Below, in pieces: positions 42,712 to 51,979 of a stretch of DNA of 64,000 nucleotides. How positions within the stretch are numbered: the stretch's first letter is position 1; every line of letters begins with the position of its first letter. The notes beneath the pieces were generated by a model that was not told where the DNA came from, did not search any database, and saw nothing but the letters and a program-made list of their open reading frames with translations. Position numbers and translations under genes: made by a program. The DNA comes from Candidatus Babelota bacterium. Lineage in GTDB: Bacteria; Babelota; Babeliae; Babelales; Vermiphilaceae. Where the stretch lies: positions 1 through 64,000 of the forward strand of contig JAPLIS010000019.1 in NCBI GenBank assembly GCA_026388985.1, in the 5' to 3' direction.

Positions 42712-42883
42712 TAAAGTTTCTGTACCATTCATTGATCAGAATGCATACCGGGTGGGCTGAATTGCCTGGGCATTTAAAATGCGCAACAATACTCGATAGA
42801 CTTCTCTATGACTCACGATTAATGCTGTGTTGGATAAATCTAGCATTGAACTAATAGCAATTGCCACTCGATCATCTGAGATC
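42712..42883 (-). pseudogene. Histidine-phosphatase remnant (3' part)
   Basis: Matches 47479-47684, the 3' part of the broken histidine-phosphatase gene, with an internal deletion of about 39 bp and scattered mismatches. The rest of 42667-43100, ahead of the MarR gene, contains no gene that I can support; it is AT-rich with a few TATA-like strings. Confidence 0.75.
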
Positions 42884-43100
42884 AAACCCGATCTTATTGC
42901 TAAACAACTTAGACTTGTTTTCAAATTGTCGATTATTCTTAGTGGGAGAGGGGGGATTGCAATTTATACGTATACGTACTATATTAATAAGTATAATTAA
43001 ATCAGAAAAAATAATGTTGGAGATTTCCATTTCGACGTTGTTTGTTTTGAAATTCCAAAAAATGATTTTTTATTGATAACATAAGGCATGGGAGTTGGTG

Positions 43101-43562
43101 ATGAACAATAGCGTTGATTTTAAGCATATAAGCATGCATCAGGTGCCAGAACAAAGCCCTGGTTTTTTGCTGTTGCACATCAGTACTAGTTGGCGGACGT
43201 CTATTGAAAAAGTGTTAAAAGAGTTTGGTCTCACGCATCCGCAATTTGTAGTGCTTGCCACATTGGCATGGTTAACGCAAAAGGGTGATCGTGTTACGCA
43301 AGTAGAAATTGGGCGAACAGCAGGATTGGATCCAAATACGACATCGCAAATTGTGCGGTTGTTGGAAGCAAAAAAATATATAAAACGTGTGCGACCCGAT
43401 GAAAGAAGTAAAAATCCTATGCTGACTGAGCTAGGGGCAAAAACGTTAAAAGTTGCATTGCCTGCAGTTGAAAAAATAGATGCGAGTTTTTTTACATCGC
43501 TGGAACCTCAAGAGCTTGATGTGCTGGTGCCATTGTTTCAAAAGTTGTACCGAAAAAGATAA
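43101..43562 (+). CDS. MarR-family transcriptional regulator
   Basis: A 153-aa winged-helix protein: LGFT-type helices around TSIEKVLKEFGLTHPQFVVL, the recognition region RVTQVEIGRTAGLDPNTTSQ then IVRLLEAKKYIKRVRPDERS (wing with the conserved Asp-Glu-Arg). MarR proteins are repressors released by small toxic compounds. The ABC-F gene follows 18 nt downstream on the same strand, so this regulator probably controls it. GGGAG lies before the ATG at 43101. The TTG at 43095 is less likely. Confidence 0.88.
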   Translation: MNNSVDFKHISMHQVPEQSPGFLLLHISTSWRTSIEKVLKEFGLTHPQFVVLATLAWLTQKGDRVTQVEIGRTAGLDPNTTSQIVRLLEAKKYIKRVRPDERSKNPMLTELGAKTLKVALPAVEKIDASFFTSLEPQELDVLVPLFQKLYRKR

Positions 43563-43580
43563 AGACCAAGAAGGTGTTTT

Positions 43581-45008
43581 ATGTCCCATTTACCAATCTC
43601 ACTGCATAATGTTGGCTTGGCGTTCCCGCATAAAGTATGTTTTCAGAAATTAACAACGCAAATATATGCAGGCAACAAAATAGCAATCATTGGCCGCAAT
43701 GGTAGCGGCAAATCTACCTTACTTAAAATTCTTCAAGGAATAGTGCACCCAACTCAAGGCGATATCAAAATTCCTGATGGCATCACCTTTGGTTATGTTC
43801 CTCAAATAATTGAAAATGAAAATTCTTTGAGTGGTGGACAAAAATTTAATCACGCTTTTTCGCAATCCTTGGCCAATGATCCTAATGTATTGATTTTGGA
43901 TGAGCCGACTAACTATTTAGATCTCCATAATAGAAAATCTCTCATGCGCATGCTGTCACGCTTTAGCGGTACCTTAATTTTTGTTTCGCATGATCTCGAG
44001 TTACTAAAAAATATAAGCACTACGATATGGCATATTGATGATGGCAAAGTAAAGATATTTTCTGGCTCCTACGATGCCTATAAAAATGAATATGATTCGC
44101 ACCACAAAGCTACGCTTGCCAAAATCGCTCAACTCAAAAAAGAATCAAAAAAAACAAAGAAGCAGATAGAGCTCGAGCATTCGCGTGCAGCTCAAAGTCG
44201 TAAAGCTAATAGATACGAAAATGATCGCACTCTGCGAGGGGCAATGAAAGAAAGTGGTTCTCGCACTACAGGTAAAAAGAAAGGCAATCTTAATGTTGCA
44301 CACGATCAACTTGCCCAAGAATTGCAGCAGGTAAAAACACCTGAAGTTATCAAGCCAACATTCTCTTTTGCCGTTGATGATATTCATACACAAAATATAG
44401 TGACTATTAGCGATGGTGCATGTGGCTACGGTGATGAGGTTATTGTAAAGAATATTAGCATGACCATGAATTCGCATGAGCGAGTATGGCTGAGTGGCAA
44501 AAATGGGTCGGGTAAATCGACATTCATCAAAGCGTTACTGGGTGATGAGCATGTTGTAAGGTTTGGCGAGTGGCACGCGCCAAAGCCCACACATATAGGT
44601 TATTTGGATCAGCATTATGCAACGCTTAATCAGACAGCAACAGTGTTTGATACTATTGCTGATAGTGCGCCATCATGGAATTATGCGCAAATTCGCAATC
44701 ACCTGAACGATTTTTTGTTTCGTAAAAATGAAGAAGTAGAAACTAGAGTTGAGAATCTTTCCGGTGGAGAAAAGGCTCGATTATCACTTGCTTTGATTGC
44801 AGCAAAAACACCTAACTTGCTCATATTGGATGAAATTACCAATAATTTAGATCTGGAAACCAATGAACATATTATCAAAGTGTTACGTGATTATCCGGGA
44901 GCTTTGCTTGTTATTTCTCACGATCGTCCATTTTTGCAGGCGATTAACATAAGTACGATGTACGAGATTATTGATGGCCAGATGGTAGTTAAAAATGATT
45001 TTTTATAA
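43581..45008 (+). CDS. ABC-F ATPase (ribosome-protection type)
   Basis: A 475-aa soluble protein with two ABC domains and no membrane segment. Domain 1: Walker A IIGRNGSGKSTL, signature NSLSGGQK, Walker B VLILDEPTNYLDL. A charged linker (LAKIAQLKKESKKTKKQIEL and on, about 180-255) corresponds to the P-site tRNA-interaction motif. Domain 2: Walker A LSGKNGSGKSTF, signature ENLSGGEKARLSLA, Walker B LLILDEITNNLDLE. Domain 1 is compact, with Walker A and signature unusually close, as in Vga/Msr-like antibiotic-resistance proteins. Regulated by the adjacent MarR gene by inference. Its stop codon lies inside a segment shared with 47469-47538. Confidence 0.9.
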   Translation: MSHLPISLHNVGLAFPHKVCFQKLTTQIYAGNKIAIIGRNGSGKSTLLKILQGIVHPTQGDIKIPDGITFGYVPQIIENENSLSGGQKFNHAFSQSLANDPNVLILDEPTNYLDLHNRKSLMRMLSRFSGTLIFVSHDLELLKNISTTIWHIDDGKVKIFSGSYDAYKNEYDSHHKATLAKIAQLKKESKKTKKQIELEHSRAAQSRKANRYENDRTLRGAMKESGSRTTGKKKGNLNVAHDQLAQELQQVKTPEVIKPTFSFAVDDIHTQNIVTISDGACGYGDEVIVKNISMTMNSHERVWLSGKNGSGKSTFIKALLGDEHVVRFGEWHAPKPTHIGYLDQHYATLNQTATVFDTIADSAPSWNYAQIRNHLNDFLFRKNEEVETRVENLSGGEKARLSLALIAAKTPNLLILDEITNNLDLETNEHIIKVLRDYPGALLVISHDRPFLQAINISTMYEIIDGQMVVKNDFL

Positions 45009-45070
45009 TTAAAGTTCTTCTGCTACCCACTGATCAGAATGCGTACCGGGTGGGCTGAAAAAGTATAAGA
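45001..45070 (-). pseudogene. Histidine-phosphatase 3' end fragment
   Basis: About 70 bp matching 47469-47538, that is the last codons and 3' flank of the histidine-phosphatase gene. It lies between the ABC-F stop and CPT-like copy B. This is the third copy of the same 3' end in the window (with 42712-42883 and the parent at 47477). Confidence 0.75.
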
Positions 45071-45080
45071 TATAGTGTTT

Positions 45081-45749
45081 TTAATTTTTAATCAGCTTCA
45101 TTAATTGTTCAGCTATTTCACGCGCAGTATGGGTGCCGCTGTTTACTGTTAAATCATATTTTTTATCACCATAAACGGTAGCATAATGGCTCCGCGCATG
45201 CCCCTTTGGTGACGTTCCCCGTGCTTGCTCCCTTTGCTCAAGAATCTCAAGAGGTATCTCTACTGCAACATAATACGTTTTAATATCAGCGCATTGATTT
45301 TCAAGATCTTTTAGCCATTTGTGGTCATAGGCAATGTAATCAACAATGATATTGCAGCCAGTACGAGCGTATGCAGCAATGGTACTATTCATGGCATAAG
45401 CAACTTTTTCTCCTTGTTGCCCCACATGCAGAGTAATAATTTTGTTGCCTGTGCTATCATGCGATTCTTCAACCCATCGAATAGGATTTGGTGATTGCCA
45501 AAAACTCATATTTTCTGGAGTGATATCTGGCATTGGTTGGTCAAATAAATTATCTATGCCCAATTTTATCCATACATTTGGCATCATAAGAGCCTGGAAC
45601 TCTTTTTGAATAGAGCTTTTTCCTGAGCCCGATGGACCATTAAGTATGATTATTGTTCCCGATTGTGGCTTATTGTATTGCTTTAAAACCCCAACAACTC
45701 CAAACGCAAAAAAACAACCTAGAACGACACCTATTATCATTTTTTTCAT
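45081..45749 (-). CDS. CPT-like P-loop kinase with N-terminal anchor (copy B)
   Basis: A 222-aa near-duplicate of copy A at 39219-39887: the kinase core is the same (ILNGPSGSGKSSIQKEF, WIKLGIDNLFDQPMP, NIIVDYIAYDHKWLKD). Half of the 12 differences cluster in the N-terminal anchor (CFFAFGVVGVL against YLFASGVVGLL) and in the lid (ARGTSPKG against ARATSPMG). Both catalytic sites look intact, so both may be active. Unlike copy A it has no operon partners: the AAA/nuclease gene lies upstream and a gene fragment downstream. Confidence 0.78.
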   Translation of the reverse strand: MKKMIIGVVLGCFFAFGVVGVLKQYNKPQSGTIIILNGPSGSGKSSIQKEFQALMMPNVWIKLGIDNLFDQPMPDITPENMSFWQSPNPIRWVEESHDSTGNKIITLHVGQQGEKVAYAMNSTIAAYARTGCNIIVDYIAYDHKWLKDLENQCADIKTYYVAVEIPLEILEQREQARGTSPKGHARSHYATVYGDKKYDLTVNSGTHTAREIAEQLMKLIKN

Positions 45750-45782
45750 ATTTTTATCCCTATCATATTTTTATCATTGTAA

Positions 45783-47345
45783 TTACATTCCCCAGACAGT
45801 AATAGTTTTGTTTCCTACTTTTTCTACTCTGGTATATATTTTGTCATCCCAGTCTTTTTCTTGCCTATCAAAGATAACCAAGTGCCCTTGCGTCGCATTA
45901 GATCTATCCATATAATCAGCCGTTTGCTGTAACCCTTCAGTCAGTGTTTTTTTAGGGCTATGCCATATTTTAAGTTCAACAACAATGCGCTGTGTTTTCC
46001 AGATTATCAACACATCAAGACGGGACCTGCCGAGTGCATACTCCCGGTGAACTCTGCCACCGCCATTAATAATACGCTGGAAAAATGCCATAATAAGTAA
46101 ATGAGGGCCTGCTTCTTTGTAGGCAAACTTATCAAGCCAAATGGCCGAATTTTCCCGATAAAATTGAGTAAATTCGGTGAGCATTTTGTGCATATTTAAA
46201 AGGCCATCGGGATTGATATACCATAATTGTTGTTGCGGCATGGTAAGCTGTGTTGAATAGGTAAGCTCTCGAGGCAGCACTTCTTGATATATTGGGTTTG
46301 CAATCACCAGATTGTTGTTGCGACGAGCAATAAGGCCCAAGTCTAACGCATATTGAATGTCATCAGAAGGGAAATCAATAGAGGTGTCAATGCCCGTAAT
46401 AATTGCATCAATAATATGTCTAACGCGTGGTTCTTGAAGGCGATCAACAAGAACATCCAAATGCGTATCACGACGTAAAATGAGTGCTTCTTTTGCTTGT
46501 TCAATGATCTCTTTGGTGATTGTTTGTGTACGGTCAGTTACCATAACAAAGCATGCTTGATACGCTAACGCATTCACCAGCCATGGCTGCCCTTGGGTAA
46601 TTTCAAATGCATATGCAATAGCATCATCATCAAATTGTTGTCCCGTTGCAGCGGTATGTTGTCGGTATAAATCACCTACTTGTGATTGATTAAAATCACT
46701 CAGGCGCAGTGATTGAGCTTTAATATTAAATGCGCTCCCACCTAAAATTATTTGCTGATCTTCTTGTGACCAAATACGATAATCACGAACGTCACGTACC
46801 CCAACAAGGCACACAGATTGTGGAAATTTTGTTGGCCGTTCATCATAGCCAGCTCTTAATTGTCGCAATACAGAAAGTAACGTGTCACCAACCAAAGAAT
46901 CTATTTCATCAATAAAAAGTATAATTGGTTTTGTACTATTTTTTGACCATTCACCAAGCATCGTTTTTAAGGTTGCTCCAGTAATGTTCTTAGCTACTAG
47001 CAGGGCAGCAATATAGGATATAATATGCTCTTGGTCTGGCAACTGATTTTTAATACGGTTTAAAAATTCTTCTAAAATAGTATAGATACCCTTAATATAG
47101 TCATTGCGTGCCGCTTGAGCACCCTCAACATTAACATAAAGAGCGGTGTATGTGCCTTGGCTATTCAGTTGTTGAGCAAAATTAAGAATGGTTGATGTTT
47201 TACCTGTTTGCCGTGGCGCATGAAGGACAAAGTATTTTTTTTGCTCAATAAGTTGATATAATTCTTGCTCGCTTAAGCGTTTTGATAGCGAAACATAATA
47301 GTTATCGTCTGTTCTTATTGGCCCGGCAGTAGTAAAAAACTTCAT
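45783..47345 (-). CDS. AAA ATPase with C-terminal PD-(D/E)XK nuclease-like domain
   Basis: About 520 aa. The start FFTTAGPIRTDDNYYVSLSK is typical of a group of AAA proteins found near other AAA/nuclease families. Walker A is HAPRQTGKTSTILNF, Walker B is KPIILFIDEIDSL, and a winged-helix-like region follows (SLRLSDFNQSQVGDLYRQH). The C-terminus has LGRSRLDVLIIWKTQRIVVE then LKIWH, fitting a PD-(D/E)XK core. Function unknown; similar proteins are thought to be mobile or defence-related. I use the ATG at 47345 because AGGAGAG is 3 nt ahead and because the 90-bp copy at 41 kb keeps exactly this start. Confidence 0.82.
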   Translation of the reverse strand: MKFFTTAGPIRTDDNYYVSLSKRLSEQELYQLIEQKKYFVLHAPRQTGKTSTILNFAQQLNSQGTYTALYVNVEGAQAARNDYIKGIYTILEEFLNRIKNQLPDQEHIISYIAALLVAKNITGATLKTMLGEWSKNSTKPIILFIDEIDSLVGDTLLSVLRQLRAGYDERPTKFPQSVCLVGVRDVRDYRIWSQEDQQIILGGSAFNIKAQSLRLSDFNQSQVGDLYRQHTAATGQQFDDDAIAYAFEITQGQPWLVNALAYQACFVMVTDRTQTITKEIIEQAKEALILRRDTHLDVLVDRLQEPRVRHIIDAIITGIDTSIDFPSDDIQYALDLGLIARRNNNLVIANPIYQEVLPRELTYSTQLTMPQQQLWYINPDGLLNMHKMLTEFTQFYRENSAIWLDKFAYKEAGPHLLIMAFFQRIINGGGRVHREYALGRSRLDVLIIWKTQRIVVELKIWHSPKKTLTEGLQQTADYMDRSNATQGHLVIFDRQEKDWDDKIYTRVEKVGNKTITVWGM

Positions 47346-47409
47346 ACTCTCTCCTGAATGTATAGGTATCATATAATTCAGTATAGCACATAGCAGTTAA
47401 TAGTTAACA
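47320..47409 (-). repeat. Promoter/start segment, source copy of the 90-bp repeat
   Basis: Identical to 41273-41362. Read on the minus strand it has TTAACT and TATACT with 16-nt spacing (a possible promoter), then AGGAGAG and the ATG of the AAA/nuclease gene. Confidence 0.85.
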
Positions 47410-47476
47410 AGGCTTATGATAGTTACCTACTAACTAAAGTAGCCCTTTTGGGTGCTTACTTAAAGGCTTTTTATAA

Positions 47477-47954
47477 TTAAAGTTCCTCTACCATCCATTG
47501 ATCAGAATGCGAGCCGGGTGGGCTGAAAAAATATAATCCACCATTTTTTGCATTGAGCTGAGTCGCCTGGGCATTTAAAATGCGCAACAATACTCGATAC
47601 ACTTCTCCATGACTCACGATTAATGTTGTGTTTGATAAATCTAGTATTGAACTGATAGCAATTGCCACTCGATCATCTACTATTTCCCGCAAACCTGCAT
47701 GAAATGCCAAGAGCGCGTTGCAATGGTGGTTGATAATCTCAGCTGTTTGCTGGGCACGCTTAAGAGGGCTTGAATATATGTGTGATGTGCAAAGAGGCTG
47801 TTCTTGGACAAATGTCCGCGATTTGCAGTAACCCAGTTTGATTAAGGGCAATATCATCGTCGCTACATAACACCTGATGCTTTTTATTCCAGTCTGTTTC
47901 ACCATGACGAATAAAATAAAATGATACACGGGGGATAGCGATTGTATTTTCCAT
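47477..47954 (-). pseudogene. Histidine phosphatase (phosphoglycerate-mutase-like), frameshifted
   Basis: The N-terminal part, from an ATG at 47954, has the catalytic FYFIRHGETDWNKKHQ followed by ALNQTGLLQI, then the frame is lost near 47820. The other frame continues as HIYSSPLKRAQQTAEIINHH and later LIVSHGEVYRVLLRIL (second catalytic His). In addition the middle of the family fold, between LREI and VDDRVAIA, is missing. Frameshift plus deletion indicate a dead gene of the RHG/PGM-like phosphatase family. Its 3' end has been copied twice elsewhere in the window. Confidence 0.8.
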
Positions 47955-47966
47955 TAAGGTTCCTTG

Positions 47967-49754
47967 TTAAATTTCCTGATAATCCCATAACTTTTTGTAC
48001 AAGCTATGTTCATTGCTAATCAGCTGATCATGGGTGCCTTGTTCAATAATAGCCCCTTTGTCGAGCACCACAATTCTATCCATATGTTTAAGGGTAGAAA
48101 GGCGATGCGCAATAGCAATCACCGTTTTATTTTTGTCTTCAATAAAAAAATTGAGGCTTTCTTGAATTAATGCTTCTGTGTGACTATCAAGTGCAGATGT
48201 TGCTTCATCCAAAATAAGAATGGGTGCATTTTTAAGCATTGCTCGCGCAATGGCGATCCGTTGCCGTTGTCCACCTGATAGCTTAATGCCCCGTTCTCCC
48301 ACATAGGTATTATATTGTTCGGGCAATGTCATAATATAATCATGAATGTGCGCATTTTTACTTGCCTGAAACGCTTCTTGATCTGTTGCTTGTGGTTTGC
48401 CAAACTTAATATTTTCTAAAATGGTTCTATGAAACAGCATGGTATCTTGCGGTATCACAGCAATACTATCTCTTAATGAATCCTGCGTCACCTGATTAAT
48501 ATCCTGATTATCGATCAGGATTGAACCATTATTGTTTTGAAAATACCGCAACAGTAAATTAATGAGTGATGATTTTCCCGCTCCTGAATGCCCTACAATG
48601 CCAATTTTTTCACCAGCACCGATCTGCAAATTAAAATGTTGAAAAATATATGCCTCAGAATCAGCATCATATTTAAAATCGACATTGCGAAACTCTATCG
48701 TAGGATTATTTACTACTAAAGCGGGTGCACTAACTGCATCTAGATTTTCTTGTGGCACATGTAAAAGAGATAATGAACTTTTTAAATCGCCCATTAAGCC
48801 TGCAAACTTGAGTAGTGCTGTGGTTGCACCCCAAATTTCATCTGCAACAACAAGTACCATTCCTAAAACAAAAGCAAAGCTGCCCATAGATATCAATCCT
48901 ACTATTCTCAAGTGCACTATATAAAAAAGAATAAAGGCAAAAATAGCTAGATATAAAAATGAAGCAACGGTATTAAGTATAAATGAGTGCCAATAGGTTT
49001 GAATTTGCTTAGGGATAAAATCTTTTACCATATAGGTATCTAAAGAATCAAGTTCTCTTTTACGTGCAGAAAAAGAAAAAAGAGAAATAATGTTGGTGAT
49101 CTTATCGGCTATTTGGCCAAATAGCGTATGCTTACTTTCAGTTTCTGCTTGCGCCAGCTGATTTAGTGTGCCAGATAACGTATACATGATGGGGATATAT
49201 ATCATGACCCATATAAAAATAAAGAGCCCAACATAATAATTAATTATGGCTAACGCAATCAAGTTAACTATGATTTTTAATATTTTTAAAAAAAGACCAT
49301 AGTGTATCTCGACCCATAACTTATCATAACCATCCAAAATTCCCTTTAATTTACTGCTAATTGATCCAGTAAAGTTATTTTGGAAAAATAAAAAAGAATG
49401 ATGCTGCACATAATCATATGAATGCACAATAATCGATCGACGTACATAGGGAACAGAATGCCACTCTATCACGTCGCTTATTCGCCAAACAAGGCTGAGC
49501 ACCAATTCCGCTGAAAAAAATAATGCTATAGGCCCCATAACACTATAATATGAGTCAAGCTGCTTGTTTTCCATCACATCTAAAAACAGTTTAATGGCAT
49601 AATTGCAGGCAAAGGCATAAAAGCTACCAATGATTGGAGCAACAAGCATCATAGCATACAGCCATTTATACGGCTTTATATGATGCCAAAAAAAGGCAAC
49701 CACTGCACGGTTGCTCAGAGTGTTTTTATCGCAAGAAACTTTTGTAGTATTCAC
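47967..49754 (-). CDS. ABC exporter, fused membrane and ATPase domains (MsbA/ABCB type)
   Basis: A 595-aa half-transporter. The membrane domain has about six segments (residues 20-310, for example LYAMMLVAPIIGSFYAFACN and FIWVMIYIPIMYTLSG). The ATPase domain has Walker A KIGIVGHSGAGKSSLINLLL, signature GIKLSGGQRQRIAIARAM, Walker B PILILDEATSALD and the H-loop IAHRLSTL. It would act as a homodimer exporting lipids, drugs or glycolipids. Its position just downstream (in minus-strand order) of the glycan locus makes a glycoconjugate or lipid flippase role possible, but a stem-loop at 49809-49842 separates it from that operon. Confidence 0.92.
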   Translation of the reverse strand: MNTTKVSCDKNTLSNRAVVAFFWHHIKPYKWLYAMMLVAPIIGSFYAFACNYAIKLFLDVMENKQLDSYYSVMGPIALFFSAELVLSLVWRISDVIEWHSVPYVRRSIIVHSYDYVQHHSFLFFQNNFTGSISSKLKGILDGYDKLWVEIHYGLFLKILKIIVNLIALAIINYYVGLFIFIWVMIYIPIMYTLSGTLNQLAQAETESKHTLFGQIADKITNIISLFSFSARKRELDSLDTYMVKDFIPKQIQTYWHSFILNTVASFLYLAIFAFILFYIVHLRIVGLISMGSFAFVLGMVLVVADEIWGATTALLKFAGLMGDLKSSLSLLHVPQENLDAVSAPALVVNNPTIEFRNVDFKYDADSEAYIFQHFNLQIGAGEKIGIVGHSGAGKSSLINLLLRYFQNNNGSILIDNQDINQVTQDSLRDSIAVIPQDTMLFHRTILENIKFGKPQATDQEAFQASKNAHIHDYIMTLPEQYNTYVGERGIKLSGGQRQRIAIARAMLKNAPILILDEATSALDSHTEALIQESLNFFIEDKNKTVIAIAHRLSTLKHMDRIVVLDKGAIIEQGTHDQLISNEHSLYKKLWDYQEI

Positions 49755-49808
49755 ATTAACCTTTAATCAGCGACTTGATTTAATATCTATAGATCTTTAT
49801 CACACACA

Positions 49809-49842
49809 TGGGGTGCTTGTTATTAGTATAACAAACACCCCA
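49809..49842 (-). terminator. Hairpin at the end of the glycan locus
   Basis: TGGGGTG (49809-49815) and TTGTTAT pair with ATAACAA and CACCCCA (up to 49842), a stem of about 14 bp with one mismatch. It lies 40 nt beyond the stop of the sulfotransferase gene. The minus-strand flank is TGTGTGTG, not a clean T run, so it may stabilise or end the transcript. Confidence 0.5.
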
Positions 49843-49882
49843 CTAATTAACTAATTCAATAGCTATGCCTATTAAATTTCGA

Positions 49883-50713
49883 CTAATCCCAATTAAACTG
49901 CCTACCCAATAACTTTTCTAACTCTTGATTGTGTGGCTTAAAATAATCAACCAGCCTTGAACGGGTTTCTGGATTTAACGTAACTGTAAGTTTAAAACCA
50001 GCACTGTCATGATACTTACTATACCGAGGCGCATGATATTCTTTAACACCTAAAAAGCTAAAAACCTGATTAACTATTCTATCTGGATCGGCAAGCAAAT
50101 CGTCAGAATTTATAATTAAAAATTGATCTCTAGGGAAATAAGAAAACCATACTTTTAACAAGTCAGCATATAAGCCTCTGCGCAACAACCCAGATCTATG
50201 TTCAAGCTCATATTCAAATGATTCCTGTGTACCATAAGCCTGCGTATTACCCCATGAAAACAACATTTTATAATGAGACCAAGCCCTATCAGCTGGATTG
50301 CGCAGCACTACAATTATTTTTGTGTGCGGAAATAAAGCACTTATTCTTGCTGGCGTTATGGGATATACAGGACTTGTATATTCTACTGAAGATTCCCCAT
50401 ACAGCAGGTGATCTAATCCTGCAGAATAATTTAATTGATCTTTATACCAATCAATCCCTTTATCAAAATTAATATCATAATTAAAAAAGTTTGCTTCTTT
50501 TTCTTTAGATCTAACAATACTTGGATGCTGCCATAAATATTTCCACAAAGCTGTTGTGCCTGCTTTTTGCACACCAATAATGATAAAATCCGGCCCCCGC
50601 CATGCAGAGCTATTATCAGCATAGCTAGCAACACAACTACATAATAATGGTAATAATAGACCTATAAGTAACATGCGCTTTCTTGCTCTTGCATATACAT
50701 TACTATAATTCAT
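49883..50713 (-). CDS. Exported PAPS-dependent sulfotransferase
   Basis: A 276-aa protein of the heparan/NDST-like sulfotransferase family. A signal peptide (MLLIGLLLPLLCSCVASYAD) precedes FIIIGVQKAGTTALWKYLWQ, the 5'-phosphosulfate loop (the Lys in QKAGTT binds PAPS). VVLRNPADRAWSHYKMLFSW is the 3'-phosphate-binding motif. LLRRGLYADLLKVWFSYFPR and FLIINSDDLLADPDRIVNQV are further family blocks. It should move sulfate from PAPS to a sugar hydroxyl or amine. AAGGGG lies before the ATG. The GT2 gene upstream ends 4 nt away, so the two are in one operon. How PAPS would reach an exported enzyme is unclear. Confidence 0.87.
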   Translation of the reverse strand: MNYSNVYARARKRMLLIGLLLPLLCSCVASYADNSSAWRGPDFIIIGVQKAGTTALWKYLWQHPSIVRSKEKEANFFNYDINFDKGIDWYKDQLNYSAGLDHLLYGESSVEYTSPVYPITPARISALFPHTKIIVVLRNPADRAWSHYKMLFSWGNTQAYGTQESFEYELEHRSGLLRRGLYADLLKVWFSYFPRDQFLIINSDDLLADPDRIVNQVFSFLGVKEYHAPRYSKYHDSAGFKLTVTLNPETRSRLVDYFKPHNQELEKLLGRQFNWD

Positions 50714-50717
50714 ACCA

Positions 50718-51914
50718 CTACCCCTTATTGTGTTTTTGCTTTTTGACCCCAGCCATCATTTTTAAATGTTGAGTCCGTACCCCAGGCAATACCGACCAGT
50801 GAAGATGCAAGCCTTCAAAATAATCAGTTCCATAGAAAGCAAACCATTTAAAAATTTCATCTCTCTGCTTAGGATACAATACAGCAAAGCGACTATAATC
50901 AATAAAATCATATGCTATCCACTCAGGCCTGATTGGCCTTACTATCATATCTTCCGTCTTTGCCTCTAAACACTCAAACTCTTTTTTATCATAAACACCA
51001 TTAATCAATTCAGCATTCAATGCAGTATTAAAATTCTGCTGCTGAGCTGCTATAAACTCAAGGCACATATACCAGTTTTTTTTAACCAAAAGAGAATCTA
51101 AATTAGCATACTTATAATGGATCAAGGTATATTGCAAGGTATTATTATCAACAACTCTTTTACCCGTTTCAAATGTTGGAGCATAATGCAAATAAGGCAC
51201 CGTAACATACTGATTCACCACTGCTTTACTCTCTTCGTTTTCTGTATATTTTAAATTAAGAGGAACTCGATGCACGTGAATTGTTTGTGCTGGACCACCA
51301 TACCCTACATTTTTTGTATAATTACATACCCCATCATCACAAAAAGCAATTTCTTTAAGCCAGCGATATTTATCAAAAGGATGGCACCATTTATCATCGC
51401 GATAATGTGTTACCCCATCCCACACATTAACACAGGGCATATGTAAAATCATACCTGGAACAAGATTAAAAATACGCTTCCTTAAATAATCATCTTGCAG
51501 GCAATTAGCTGAAAGTATTTCATCAGCATCAACAAGCAGAAAATGAGTGCCCCCTAAAGCTCGCCCAGCATCTAACAGTTTTTGTCGATTCTCTACTTCA
51601 GAAGTTACCTGCCATGCAGATAGGTCATTACGCATTATAATTTTTATAGGTAGCTCTTGAGCCAAAGATTCTACTATAGCAACCGTATTATCATCTGATG
51701 CATCATCCAACACTGCTATTTCATCTATATAAAAGGCTAAAGCACGTAACGCTTGCTCAATTACAAATGCCTCGTTGCGTATTTGCACAAGAGCAACTAA
51801 TTTATTAGGTTTTTGATTTTGACTGTTAGATTTTCTATTTTGATTATGTTGATCACCCATTATAACTCTATATGGCACCAACAACATTAAAAACAATACA
51901 ACTGTTTTCTTCAT
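50718..51914 (-). CDS. Exported GT2-type glycosyltransferase
   Basis: A 398-aa GT-A enzyme. The signal peptide (VVLFLMLLVPYRVIMGDQ) is followed by a short Asn/Gln-rich stretch, then LVALVQIRNEAFVIEQALRA, the GT2 entry. Donor contacts are EIAVLDDASDDNTVAIVESL and THFLLVDADEILS (DxD-like). A later His-rich stretch (THYRDDKWCHPFDKYRWLKE) is shared with the next GT2 protein. A strong AGGAGG sits before the ATG. It is about the same family as 51980-53017, so the pair is a duplication. Acceptor unknown; sulfotransferase neighbours suggest that the final glycan is sulfated. Confidence 0.82.
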   Translation of the reverse strand: MKKTVVLFLMLLVPYRVIMGDQHNQNRKSNSQNQKPNKLVALVQIRNEAFVIEQALRALAFYIDEIAVLDDASDDNTVAIVESLAQELPIKIIMRNDLSAWQVTSEVENRQKLLDAGRALGGTHFLLVDADEILSANCLQDDYLRKRIFNLVPGMILHMPCVNVWDGVTHYRDDKWCHPFDKYRWLKEIAFCDDGVCNYTKNVGYGGPAQTIHVHRVPLNLKYTENEESKAVVNQYVTVPYLHYAPTFETGKRVVDNNTLQYTLIHYKYANLDSLLVKKNWYMCLEFIAAQQQNFNTALNAELINGVYDKKEFECLEAKTEDMIVRPIRPEWIAYDFIDYSRFAVLYPKQRDEIFKWFAFYGTDYFEGLHLHWSVLPGVRTQHLKMMAGVKKQKHNKG

Positions 51915-51979
51915 CTCATCCTCCTTTTTGTATGAAATGTAACCCCCACCAGACCATTCTTTATATATGCTACCCCCCC

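Noticed and set aside
42736-42924. A minus-strand ORF of 62 codons taken as a small gene
   Set aside because: It coincides with the degenerate copy of the histidine-phosphatase 3' end and has neither a start signal nor the catalytic RHG motif.
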